DNA of 35,531 nt from SZUA-448 sp045593785 (GCA_045593785.1 JAZNXH010000030.1:1-35531), one strand, 5' to 3'; shown: positions 24,122 through 32,591, counted from the stretch's first letter. Translations and numbers: made by a program. Notes: generated by a model from the sequence alone, not told the origin.

Positions 24122-25600
24122 ATGGAGTATTTGATATTAGTACCGGTGCTGCTGACTATTGTGACCGGAGCACTGTTGTATGCATTTCGTTTTCAAACAA
24201 GAAAAGCGCGCGAAATTTATGTGTTGGTAATATTGGCGGTGAATTGTGCACTGGTATGGTGGATTGCATTCAATGCACCGGCGGAACCGTTATTGATTGC
24301 ACGGTTTGCAGATAATCTGCATCTGACATTCTTTGTTGATGGTCCTGCCAAGATTTTTTCCTGCCTGGTAGCAACTCTGTGGATTCCTGCAACCATATAT
24401 GCGTTTGATTATATGGATTATGAGAAACATCATCTCGAGCGCACGGAAAACTGGGTGAATTCATTCTTCGCATTTTACACCATGACTTGCGGTATTACGA
24501 TTGGTCTTGCATATGCAGGAAATCCTCTGACAATGTATGTGTTCTTTGAGGCGTTGTCTTTGGTGACCCTGCCGTTAGTCATCCACCTTCAGAATAATCG
24601 TTCGGTACGTGCCGGACGGAAATATCTGCGCTATATGCTTGGGGGTGCGGCATTTGGCTTCATAACGTTGGTGTTCCTTGTTGTATATGGAGATGCAAGC
24701 AGGTTTTCTATCTCCGGTATCATTGATTTTTCCGCGTATCCTGAGATGACAGAATTGTTATTGCTTGTATATTTGTGCGGCTTCTTGGGATTTGGTGTAA
24801 AGACGGCGTTGTTTCCGTTTGGTAACTGGTTGATTTCTGCTTCAGTAGCACCGTCACCGGTAACAGCATTGTTACATGCGGTAGCTGTAGTAAAGGCAGG
24901 TGCGTTTGTGCTGATTCGTCTGACCTTCTATTGTTTCGGGGCAGAAAATCTGTCAGGAACATGGGTACAGTATGCAGCGTTCGCTATCGTTGCATTTACT
25001 ATCTGCTACGGTTCAACGATGGCGGTAAAGGAAACACATTTTAAGCGACGTTTGGCGTATTCGACCATGAGTAATCTGTCGTACATACTGTTAGGTGTTG
25101 TGATGATGAACAAGGTCGGTATGGTAGCAGCATTCTGTCATCTGGTGTTTCATGCATTCATGAAAATCTGTTGCTTCTTCTGTGCCGGTGTTGTAATGCA
25201 GAGAGGAGACCGCAATTATGTAGATGAGCTGAATGGTGTCGGAAAGGAAATGCCGCTTGTGATGACTTGTTTTACGATTGCAGGCATTTCACTGGTGGGA
25301 ATTCCGCCGCTTTCGGGTTTTGTGAGCAAATGGAAGTTGGCAGAGAGCGCACTTGCAACCGCTGATCCGATACTTATGATTGGTGCTGTAGTGTTGTTGT
25401 ATTCTGCACTGATGACGGCAATGTATATTTTAACAATTGTAGTGCGTGCATGGTTCCCGACAAAGGGCAGGGATGTTACGAATCTGACTTCAGAAGTTGG
25501 GTGGCGCATGAAACTTCCACTGGTGTTCTTTGCCGTAGGAATTGTTTTATTCGGACTGTATGCACAGCCGTTAATCAGTTTTTTGGAGAAACTGATGTAA
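24122..25600 (+). CDS. MrpD/NuoM-like proton-channel subunit (third copy)
   Basis: The 492-residue polytopic protein carries E143 (FFEALSL), K227 in helix 7 (GVKTALFPFGNWL), K258 (VVKAG) and K403 (FVSKW). The helix-7 region reads FGNWLISASVAPSP in place of the usual HxWLPxAHPxAPxP, so the conserved His and the AHP motif are lost. This marks a divergent copy. FHAFMKICCFF replaces the usual HSxxK-N/A-x-LF. TTTGGAG stands 5 bases before the ATG. The 57-base gap to the previous gene contains no terminator. Whether all three MrpD-type subunits pump or some are structural cannot be read. Confidence 0.89.
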   Translation: MEYLILVPVLLTIVTGALLYAFRFQTRKAREIYVLVILAVNCALVWWIAFNAPAEPLLIARFADNLHLTFFVDGPAKIFSCLVATLWIPATIYAFDYMDYEKHHLERTENWVNSFFAFYTMTCGITIGLAYAGNPLTMYVFFEALSLVTLPLVIHLQNNRSVRAGRKYLRYMLGGAAFGFITLVFLVVYGDASRFSISGIIDFSAYPEMTELLLLVYLCGFLGFGVKTALFPFGNWLISASVAPSPVTALLHAVAVVKAGAFVLIRLTFYCFGAENLSGTWVQYAAFAIVAFTICYGSTMAVKETHFKRRLAYSTMSNLSYILLGVVMMNKVGMVAAFCHLVFHAFMKICCFFCAGVVMQRGDRNYVDELNGVGKEMPLVMTCFTIAGISLVGIPPLSGFVSKWKLAESALATADPILMIGAVVLLYSALMTAMYILTIVVRAWFPTKGRDVTNLTSEVGWRMKLPLVFFAVGIVLFGLYAQPLISFLEKLM

Positions 25601-25670
25601 TATTGATAAATTTGCAGATACGTAAGAATGGTGTATGGTCTGCAGGCTATAGAAAGGCTTGGTCATAAAC

Positions 25671-27761
25671 ATGGGTGAGTATGTGTTGCCTGTAATGATT
25701 CTGCTGCCGCTGGTTGCCGGTGGAATCGGATATTGGATTGGTACGAAAAATAAAAGACTCAGGGACCGTTTTACGGCAATTGTTACAGTGTTGGAACTGA
25801 TGATATTCATCATCAGCTGCAAGGATGTATTTGCCGGTGTGGTATACGAATTAGAAGTGGCAAAGCTTTGCGGATTGGGATTATCATTCCGTCTGGATGG
25901 TTTCCGCTTCTTGTTGGCGGCAATGGCAATGCTTCTGTGGGCGATGTGTACGCTGTTTTCTGAACAGTATTTTTCGCATTATCACAGACGAAATCGTTAT
26001 TATTTCTTTTGGATGGCTACCTTGTCTGCGACAGTGGGAGTGTTCTTCTCGGGAGATTTGATTACTGCATTTCTGTTTTTTGAGATTATGTCCTTTACTT
26101 CCTATGTGTTTGTTGCACAGGAGGAGACACAGGAAGCGCTTCGTGCGGCATCGACCTATCTGGCAGTTGCAGTTATCGGTGGTCTTGCCATGTTGATGGG
26201 TATCTTTCTCTTACAGAATTGTCTGGGAACCTTAGAGATTGCAGTGCTCCGTGAAGCTGGAATGAATTATCTTGCCTGGGCAGCTGTAAACGATACGTCT
26301 ACAACGCAGTATTATGTGGCCGGTGCGTTGATTCTGCTTGGTTTTGGTGCGAAAGCGGGTATGTTCCCGCTCCATATCTGGCTTCCGAAGGCACATCCGG
26401 TAGCGCCGGCTCCGGCAAGTGCGGTACTTTCCGGTAAGCTGACCAAAGTTGGTATCTTTGGCATTCTGGTAGTTTGCTGTAACCTGTTCTACGGGAATCA
26501 ACTGGTAGGCGCTATTATGCTTGCAATCGGACTGGTTACCATGTTCCTTGGAGCAGTGCTGGCATTATTCTCTGTGAATTTTAAGCGGACACTGGCGTGC
26601 TCTTCCGTATCACAGATTGGATTTATCCTGACCGGCATTGGTATGCTGGGCATCCTTGGGGAAGAAAATTCCATTGCAGCTTCCGGTACGATTCTTCATA
26701 TGCTGAACCACTCGATGTTTAAACTGGTATTGTTCCTTGTTGCCGGTGTTATTGTGCAGAATTTGCATGCATTAGATTTAAATGAGATTCGCGGTTTCGG
26801 TCGTAAGAAACCGTATCTGATGCTTTGTTATCTTTTCGGAGCACTTGGGATCGGAGGTATTCCCGGTTGGTCCGGTTATATCAGCAAGACCTTGCTCCAT
26901 GAGGGTATTGTTGAAGGAATTCACCATATGCATGATTCTCATACGGCAGCACTTGGGTTGAAATGTGCGGAAATTGTGTTTTTAATTTCCGGTGGAATTA
27001 CCTGCGCATATATGATAAAATTATTTGTAGCTGTATTTGTCGAAAAAAATAGAACCAACGAAGCAAAGATGAGAGAGTCCGATCAGAACTATTTGAGCCT
27101 TCCGGGTAAGATTGCAATCGGAATTCCTGCGGTGCTTTTGTTTGTGTTTGGTACATTTCCGCATCTGTTCTATGACCGTTTTGCGAAACTTGCAAGTGGC
27201 TTTATGAATGCAGAGCCGATGGCACATGAAGTAAAATACATGTCCCTTGTGAATTTGAAGGGTGCTGTGATTTCGATTGCAGTAGGTGTAATTGTGTATT
27301 TTGGTATTGTCCGTACTTTCATGATGAAGAGGAACGATGGGGAAAAGGTATATGTGAATCGCTGGCCGGCATGGCTTGACCTGGAGAACCTGATTTATCG
27401 TCCGTTGCTTTTGAAGTGGCTTCCGGTGGTATTTGGTACGATTTGCAGATTCTTCAGTGATACGGATGGAATTCTTTTATTCTTCCGTAAGACCTTGTAT
27501 CGTGAGAAGCCGACAGAACAGCTGTATATTGGAACCCGTATGACCTATAAGTTCGGAAGAATTGCGAATTTCGGCGTAAGAGTGCTGAACCGCACGGTAA
27601 GAAAAAATCATCCGATTACGACAGATTATGTCGTTACCTTTGCACAGCTGTATGAGTTGAACAAGCGAAGAAACCGTATGATCGAGAGCAGTTTGTCTTA
27701 TGGTTTGTTGCTGTTCTGTGTAGGTATGTGTATTGCGATGATTTATCTGCTGTTTGTGTAA
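25671..27761 (+). CDS. NuoL/MrpA/HyfB-like large proton-channel subunit with C-terminal arm
   Basis: The product has 696 residues. The antiporter core (about 1-480) has E138 (FFEIMSF), K228 (GAKAGMFPLHIWLPKAHPVA), K259 (LTKVG) and K406 (YISKT). After the core come a loop, a helix near 530, a polar and amphipathic stretch of about 130 residues with several Arg/Lys, and a last hydrophobic helix (SYGLLLFCVGMCIAMIYLLFV). This layout resembles the lateral helix and anchoring helix at the end of NuoL. It lacks the DUF4040/MbhE tail of true MrpA, which is consistent with the MbhE-like part being fused in the first gene. ATG 25671 is used; TTG 25659 is an in-frame alternative close behind AGAAAGG. 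Confidence 0.88.
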   Translation: MGEYVLPVMILLPLVAGGIGYWIGTKNKRLRDRFTAIVTVLELMIFIISCKDVFAGVVYELEVAKLCGLGLSFRLDGFRFLLAAMAMLLWAMCTLFSEQYFSHYHRRNRYYFFWMATLSATVGVFFSGDLITAFLFFEIMSFTSYVFVAQEETQEALRAASTYLAVAVIGGLAMLMGIFLLQNCLGTLEIAVLREAGMNYLAWAAVNDTSTTQYYVAGALILLGFGAKAGMFPLHIWLPKAHPVAPAPASAVLSGKLTKVGIFGILVVCCNLFYGNQLVGAIMLAIGLVTMFLGAVLALFSVNFKRTLACSSVSQIGFILTGIGMLGILGEENSIAASGTILHMLNHSMFKLVLFLVAGVIVQNLHALDLNEIRGFGRKKPYLMLCYLFGALGIGGIPGWSGYISKTLLHEGIVEGIHHMHDSHTAALGLKCAEIVFLISGGITCAYMIKLFVAVFVEKNRTNEAKMRESDQNYLSLPGKIAIGIPAVLLFVFGTFPHLFYDRFAKLASGFMNAEPMAHEVKYMSLVNLKGAVISIAVGVIVYFGIVRTFMMKRNDGEKVYVNRWPAWLDLENLIYRPLLLKWLPVVFGTICRFFSDTDGILLFFRKTLYREKPTEQLYIGTRMTYKFGRIANFGVRVLNRTVRKNHPITTDYVVTFAQLYELNKRRNRMIESSLSYGLLLFCVGMCIAMIYLLFV

Positions 27762-27821
27762 TATCATCTGTTTCCGACAGGTCATTAATAATACATCCTC
27801 ATGATTGAAAGGGGGAACGGT

Positions 27822-29885
27822 ATGGGACTGTTTGGTAACAAGGATAAGATAAAAGAGGTTTCGGGAAAGATGGCGGAAACCGGAGCCGGCACTTCGCCTG
27901 TGGCGGAGATGCAAGAGATTAAGGTAGAGCCGCAGGAGACCGTGATTGAGACTGTAATAACTGAGTCTGTTTCCGATACCGGCCCGCTTCCCGAGCTTGA
28001 TATACCGGATACGGTATTTGAGCAGGAGCCTCAATCTGCACTGCAGGAGAGCCGGGATTATATTGCGATTCTTTTGAAGGATTTAGAAGAAGTGCGCCAG
28101 GAAAATGAACGCCTTCGTATTCCGAAGCAGGAGAAGAATCCATGGAAGGTTTTTGCCGTGATCCTTTCGCTGGTGATTGTGGCAGGGTTGGTGGGTTTTC
28201 TCGGTTTCTACACCTTGGTGTATCGTAAGGCAATCGATGCTGTAAATCAAGGTCCTGCACCGACTGCGACACCGGTATTGACACCGGATGGAGCCGCAGA
28301 TACTCATGCAGAGAATACATATATTATTACAGATCTGGATGCTTATGTTGCAGGAATTTCGAAAGATGCAACGGCAGGATTTAAGGTAAGTGCAGAAGAG
28401 TATTTTGGATATGAGTATCTTTGTTTTAGTACGGGTGGCGTCAAGGTATATTACCGCAATGAATTCCCGAAGGATAGCGAGATGCGTCAACGTATTCTCC
28501 TGGACAACGGTAGCGCACTGATTGAGTTTGATTGGGAATATGACCTGACGGCCGATATCCGGACACTGATACCGGAGTATGGTAATTTTGCACAGGATGC
28601 AAGTACGCAGTTTGCTTTTGTAAAATACAGTGAAGAATATAAGAACTTTCCGGAGAAAATCCGTTTTGTAGATGTAACGAATTTGTACGATTGCGGTGAG
28701 GTTGATCTTAAAACTTTGTTACAGGGTGTGTTCCGTACTGAATATGCAGAGCAGCCGATGCAGAACAGTACAGATACGGATAAATTGATGATACTTACGG
28801 TGGACGGTGTGTCTTATCAATACCGGATTCCCAATGAAGCATATATTAATGCAATGCTGTATGAAGAAAATATCCTTCGTGTGGAAGAATATTTTGACTT
28901 ACAGTTTACCGAAGCAGGCGTTATCTTCAATATGGTGCTTGGTCTGGAAGACGGAAGTTGTCTGGGAGAACTGACCGGTGCAATTAAGCGGAATGGTTTG
29001 CGTTTTGGAATTTCGAATTACTTATATGGTGCTTATGTACAGGCAGATCAGGAGGATGTCGGTTCGGACGGCATTATCGATCCGATATCCAGACCGCTGG
29101 AGGATTATATCCTGCTGGGTGGAAGGAACAAAGAACGTTTCCTGATTCCGGTGTCGGATGAGATTGCACCGAATCCTTTGGATTTTAGGAACTGGATTAA
29201 GGCAGAAGATACGGCAGATAACATCGGACGATATGAATATATCAAGGATGGGGAAGTGGTTTCTATCTGCGGCATTGATGTATCGAAGTATCAGGGCGAT
29301 ATCGACTGGGAGAAGGTAAAGGCTTCCGGTGTGGAATATGCGATTATCCGTCTTGGATACCGTGGCATGAACGAAGGTACGCTGGAACTTGACCCGTATT
29401 ATTTAGATAATGTTAAGGATGCTGCCAAAGCCGGAATAAAGGTCGGTATTTATTTCTTTTCACAGGCGAAGAACCAGGAAGAGGCAGTGGAAGAAGCAGA
29501 GTTTGTACTTGAACATATCAAGGATTACAAGATAACGTATCCGGTTGTATTTGATACGGAAGAAGTTACGACCTATGATGCAAGGGCCAATGGACTGACC
29601 CGTGCTGAGCGGACGGACTGCTGTATTGCCTTCTGTGAGAAGATTAAGGAAGCCGGATATACGCCGATGATTTATGCCAATACCCGTTATATGGTGATGG
29701 GACTTGAACTGGAGCGTCTGGGTGACTATGATAAGTGGTTCGCTTATTATGGAAACAGTCATATTTTCCCGTATGAGTTCACGATGCTGCAGTATTCGGA
29801 TACCGGCAGGGTGCCCGGAATTGACGGAGCCGTGGATCTGGATGTAAGTTTTGTGGATTACGCTGCAGATGAGACAGAAAAGTAA
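27822..29885 (+). CDS. Membrane-anchored GH25 muramidase
   Basis: The product has 687 residues. Residues 1-105 are acidic and cytoplasmic, then one helix (VFAVILSLVIVAGLVGFLGFYTLVY, about 112-136) anchors it with the C-terminus outside. Residues 140-470 are a soluble region I do not recognise. The GH25 lysozyme barrel starts at about 481 with CGIDVSKYQGDIDW (D485 area), and VFDTEE supplies the catalytic Asp/Glu pair near 577. GH25 enzymes cut the MurNAc-GlcNAc bond of peptidoglycan. ATG 27822 follows GGGGGAACGGT. It lies 60 bases after the last antiporter gene on the same strand with no terminator seen. The long N-terminal part suggests a fixed cell-wall remodelling role rather than secretion. 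Confidence 0.9.
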   Translation: MGLFGNKDKIKEVSGKMAETGAGTSPVAEMQEIKVEPQETVIETVITESVSDTGPLPELDIPDTVFEQEPQSALQESRDYIAILLKDLEEVRQENERLRIPKQEKNPWKVFAVILSLVIVAGLVGFLGFYTLVYRKAIDAVNQGPAPTATPVLTPDGAADTHAENTYIITDLDAYVAGISKDATAGFKVSAEEYFGYEYLCFSTGGVKVYYRNEFPKDSEMRQRILLDNGSALIEFDWEYDLTADIRTLIPEYGNFAQDASTQFAFVKYSEEYKNFPEKIRFVDVTNLYDCGEVDLKTLLQGVFRTEYAEQPMQNSTDTDKLMILTVDGVSYQYRIPNEAYINAMLYEENILRVEEYFDLQFTEAGVIFNMVLGLEDGSCLGELTGAIKRNGLRFGISNYLYGAYVQADQEDVGSDGIIDPISRPLEDYILLGGRNKERFLIPVSDEIAPNPLDFRNWIKAEDTADNIGRYEYIKDGEVVSICGIDVSKYQGDIDWEKVKASGVEYAIIRLGYRGMNEGTLELDPYYLDNVKDAAKAGIKVGIYFFSQAKNQEEAVEEAEFVLEHIKDYKITYPVVFDTEEVTTYDARANGLTRAERTDCCIAFCEKIKEAGYTPMIYANTRYMVMGLELERLGDYDKWFAYYGNSHIFPYEFTMLQYSDTGRVPGIDGAVDLDVSFVDYAADETEK

Positions 29886-29942
29886 GAGAATACTTCTGAA
29901 CCGGGTTGCATAGAATGATATGAATGCAGACTTGGAGCCAAA

Positions 29943-30821
29943 ATGTCAGGAGAAGGAATTGTAAATACAGCGTTGCTGCCTGTCTATGCAGAGAGGGATA
30001 TTCTACAGATTCGTACCGATGAACTGCTGTACGGTACGAGTGTTAAGATAATGGATACAAAAGAAAGAGACCGGTATAGGATAGAGACAGACTATCAGTA
30101 TACCGGTCTTGTTTCATCTTACGGTGTTTTGTGCGAAGAACGAAGAATAAGTGCATGGAAGAGGGGGAGACAGCTTGTAGTAGAGAAAAGGTTCTGTGAT
30201 GTGATGTCACAACCGACAGTAAAAAGCAAAGTACTTCTTACTTTATATCGTGGTTCTTTGGTGCTGGATCTTGGACCTGCGGCTGAACCGGGTTGGCATT
30301 GCGTACGTCTGGTGGATGGGACAGATGGTTTTGTAAGACAAGAACAGATAAAGACATATGTTGTGCCAATCGGAGAAAAGAATAAAGATAGTGTATATTG
30401 TGTAAATGATGATACACACAAAGGGAAGGAAACCGTAAGTGAAAAAGAATTGCGGAATGCGTTGGTGGATACTGCATATTCTTATCTTGGAACGCCGTAC
30501 CGATGGGGCGGTAAGTCTACGGTAGGAATTGATTGTTCCGGATTTACCTTTATGGTGTATGCGTTAAATGGTATCTATATTCACAGGGATTCGGCGTTGA
30601 CTCCTCAGAGTCCGGTAAGAAAAATAGCGGATTGTGAGAAAAAACCGGGAGATTTACTGTACTTTCCGGGACATATTGCATTGTATCTGGGGAACGGTGA
30701 ATATATCCATTCGACGGCAAGGAACGGTGCAGGAGTAACCATAAACAGCATGAAGCATGGCTGCGTCGGATATCGTGCAGATTTGAATCAGGCATTCCTA
30801 TATGCCGGAACGGTGTTCTGA
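29943..30821 (+). CDS. YkfC-like NlpC/P60 endopeptidase with SH3-type domains
   Basis: The product has 292 residues. Residues 1-150 look like two bacterial SH3-like domains, the second around VMSQPTVKSKVLLTLYRGS. The NlpC/P60 domain (about 155-292) has GTPYRWGGKS, the catalytic C198 in DCSGF, H244 in GHIALYLG and a third polar residue, H256, in YIHST. The architecture and length match YkfC, which cleaves gamma-D-Glu-diamino-acid bonds in L-Ala-gamma-D-Glu peptides released from the wall. There is no signal peptide, so it is likely cytoplasmic and would act in peptidoglycan recycling. GGAG lies 6 bases before the ATG. The dipeptidase gene follows closely. Confidence 0.88.
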   Translation: MSGEGIVNTALLPVYAERDILQIRTDELLYGTSVKIMDTKERDRYRIETDYQYTGLVSSYGVLCEERRISAWKRGRQLVVEKRFCDVMSQPTVKSKVLLTLYRGSLVLDLGPAAEPGWHCVRLVDGTDGFVRQEQIKTYVVPIGEKNKDSVYCVNDDTHKGKETVSEKELRNALVDTAYSYLGTPYRWGGKSTVGIDCSGFTFMVYALNGIYIHRDSALTPQSPVRKIADCEKKPGDLLYFPGHIALYLGNGEYIHSTARNGAGVTINSMKHGCVGYRADLNQAFLYAGTVF

Positions 30822-30854
30822 TGTCAATGAGTCTTTATGAAATGGAGCGAAGGA

Positions 30855-31862
30855 ATGATAATCGATTTACATTGTGATACAATTTCAAAATTACGCGATT
30901 ATGCGTTGGGCAGACCGGAGGCAGAAAAGAGTTGTATTCATTGCGGCGAAGAAAATCAGCTGCTTCGGAATGAATTTCATCTGGATTTGGAACGAATGAA
31001 GCAAGTAGGGTATTTTCTGCAAAACTTTGCAATCTATATCGATTCTGAGGTGGACCCGGATGTATACGGTGCATATTGCGAGATGTACCGTCTCTTTCAG
31101 GATGAGATGCAGAAAAATGAGGGCATCATTCGTTCGGTCTTCCGGTTTTCGGATATTGTTAAAAATCAAAGAGAGGGAAAGATGTCTGCGCTGCTTACAG
31201 TGGAGGAAGGGCAGGTGGCGGATTCTGCGGAGCGTCTGGAACAGCTTTTTCGGGACGGAGTTCGCCTGATTACTCTGACCTGGAATCATAGGAATGCGCT
31301 CGGATGTCCGAACTGTATCCGGCCGGATGGAACCATGAGTCTGAGGGTACCTAATACGGAAGATGGTTTGACGGATTATGGAGTCGAGGCAGTCACACGT
31401 ATGGAAGAACTCGGAATGATGATTGATGTATCCCATCTGTCGGATCGTGGCTTCTATGACGTGTATGAGAGTACGACAAAACCTTTCCTTGCCAGTCACT
31501 CCAATGCAAGGGCCGTGACCCCGCATGTGAGAAATCTGACGGATGACATGATACGGAAAGTGGGACTTCGAGGCGGTATTATTGGTGTGAATTTTGAGAC
31601 GACATTTTTAGGAGCAGAGAATGATTGCGGAATCGCAGCAGTGATAAGGCATTTGGAATATCTGCGGAAGGTTGGTGGTGAGGAATGTCTGGCACTGGGG
31701 TCGGATTTTGACGGAATTAAAGGCAATCCGGAACTTACCGGTGTACAGGATATGGAACGTTTGTGGGAAGCACTGCATCATAAAGGATGGAATCAGAGTG
31801 TTCTGGATAAATTGTTTTATGCAAATGTGCTACGTTTTTATCAGGATGTGATGCCGGAGTGA
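30855..31862 (+). CDS. Membrane dipeptidase-like (M19) enzyme
   Basis: The 335-residue zinc peptidase has IIDLHCDT at the N-terminus (HxD metal ligands), LTVEEGQ (metal-bridging Glu), LTWNHRNALG, DVSHLSD and SHSNARA (metal His residues), and ALGSDFDGI. These are the M19 renal-dipeptidase motifs in order. Family members hydrolyse dipeptides, often with a D-residue at the C-terminal position. There is no signal peptide. ATG 30855 (MIIDLH) has GGAG 8 bases upstream, while the in-frame ATG 30837 has none. Sitting 33 bases after the YkfC-like gene, it probably finishes the breakdown of cell-wall peptides such as L-Ala-D/L-Glu, but this is inferred from context. Confidence 0.92.
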   Translation: MIIDLHCDTISKLRDYALGRPEAEKSCIHCGEENQLLRNEFHLDLERMKQVGYFLQNFAIYIDSEVDPDVYGAYCEMYRLFQDEMQKNEGIIRSVFRFSDIVKNQREGKMSALLTVEEGQVADSAERLEQLFRDGVRLITLTWNHRNALGCPNCIRPDGTMSLRVPNTEDGLTDYGVEAVTRMEELGMMIDVSHLSDRGFYDVYESTTKPFLASHSNARAVTPHVRNLTDDMIRKVGLRGGIIGVNFETTFLGAENDCGIAAVIRHLEYLRKVGGEECLALGSDFDGIKGNPELTGVQDMERLWEALHHKGWNQSVLDKLFYANVLRFYQDVMPE

Positions 31863-31868
31863 AGTGTA

Positions 31869-31885
31869 TATCATAAATTATGATA
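31869..31885. repeat. 17-base palindrome after the M19 gene
   Basis: TATCATAA-A-TTATGATA is a perfect inverted repeat starting 7 bases after the stop codon. No T-run follows, so it is not a standard terminator. The rest of 31886-32011 is AT-rich and I see no gene in it. Confidence 0.4.
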
Positions 31886-32011
31886 GAGCACAGAGTACAA
31901 AAATAATTGGTCAATGTGTCAAAAACTGCATAAGTATTCTGTGCGATTTGCACAAAAACAATTTCACAAAAAGCAACTTATGCATCAGTTGGGAGAAATC
32001 TTTTGAAACAC

Positions 32012-32040
32012 TTGCATTCTAACATCTAAATCGTTAAAAT
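32012..32040 (+). promoter_or_regulatory. Promoter of the DUF6465-like gene
   Basis: TTGCAT (32012-32017), a 17-base spacer and TAAAAT (32035-32040) give a start near 32047 and a leader of about 98 bases. Confidence 0.5.
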
Positions 32041-32050
32041 ACAGCGTGTT

Positions 32051-32127
32051 GCGGTAAAAATCCGCTTATCCCTTAGGGATAGTTTAAGATAGAAAAACGA
32101 TGCTGGACCGGATGCTCAACTCCGGTC
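32051..32127 (+). promoter_or_regulatory. Structured leader of the DUF6465-like gene
   Basis: Three consecutive perfect inverted repeats are present: GCGG/CCGC (32051-32065), TATCCCT/AGGGATA (32067-32081) and GACCGGA/TCCGGTC (32106-32127). The last ends just before the ribosome binding site. They could fold into a regulatory or stabilising 5' untranslated RNA. No known riboswitch class is recognised. Confidence 0.4.
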
Positions 32128-32144
32128 ATATAACGGAGGAAAGA

Positions 32145-32525
32145 ATGGAAAAAGAAAAGAAAACTACTAAGGCAGCAGAAACGAAGAAAAAGGCAGCTGC
32201 AATCACAGAAGAAGTGAAGAAGGAAGTAAAGAAAGCAGTAAAAGAGACCAAGAAGACGGCTGAGAAGGCAGTTGCGGCAGTAGAGAAGACTGCGACCGCA
32301 GCAAAGACCAGAACCAGAAAGAAAGCTGTCAGTGAGGAAGTGATTCTGCAGTACAGAGGTATGCAGGTGAGTGTTGAGACATTGCTTGCAGACGCAAAGG
32401 CAGACTGGATTGCTAATGGTCACAAGGAAAAGGATTATGTTTCCTGTAAGTTGTATCTGAAACCGGAAGACAGAAGAGCATACTATGTAATCAATGATGT
32501 TGATGAGGGTAACGTACCCTGCTAA
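32145..32525 (+). CDS. Lys/Ala-rich small protein, DUF6465-like
   Basis: The product has 126 residues. Residues 1-65 are rich in Lys, Ala, Thr and Glu (KKEVKKAVKETKK), like the tails of histone H1-type proteins. Residues 66-126 form a compact domain with ILQYRGMQVSVETLL, a Trp-containing helix and CKLYLKPEDRRAYYVIND. This matches my memory of the DUF6465 family found in Lachnospiraceae and relatives, which has no known function. The basic tail could bind nucleic acid or another acidic partner. ATG 32145 follows ACGGAGGAAAG; the frame from 32100 runs through a leader hairpin and is less likely. It is a single-gene unit closed by a bidirectional terminator. Confidence 0.82.
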   Translation: MEKEKKTTKAAETKKKAAAITEEVKKEVKKAVKETKKTAEKAVAAVEKTATAAKTRTRKKAVSEEVILQYRGMQVSVETLLADAKADWIANGHKEKDYVSCKLYLKPEDRRAYYVINDVDEGNVPC

Positions 32526-32540
32526 TTGAGTCATAAGTAA

Positions 32541-32591
32541 AAAAAGACGTCAGAGACAGTCGAGGGAAGACTGGTTTGCTGACGTCTTTTT
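32541..32591. terminator. Bidirectional terminator between convergent genes
   Basis: AAAAAGACGTCAG (32541-32553) pairs perfectly with CTGACGTCTTTTT (32579-32591). Inside it, CAGTC (32557-32561) and GACTG (32569-32573) form a second stem. T-runs are present on both strands, so it can stop both the DUF6465-like gene and the J-domain gene. The T-run on the plus strand overlaps the first base of the J-domain stop codon. Confidence 0.93.

Noticed and set aside
19451..27761. Classic Mrp Na+/H+ antiporter operon or group 4 hydrogenase
   Set aside because: MrpE, F, G and DUF4040, as well as all NiFe and FeS subunits, are missing and there are four rather than two large antiporter-like subunits.
31869..31885. 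Palindrome after the M19 gene as a terminator
   Set aside because: AT-only stem with no T-run; kept only as a repeat.
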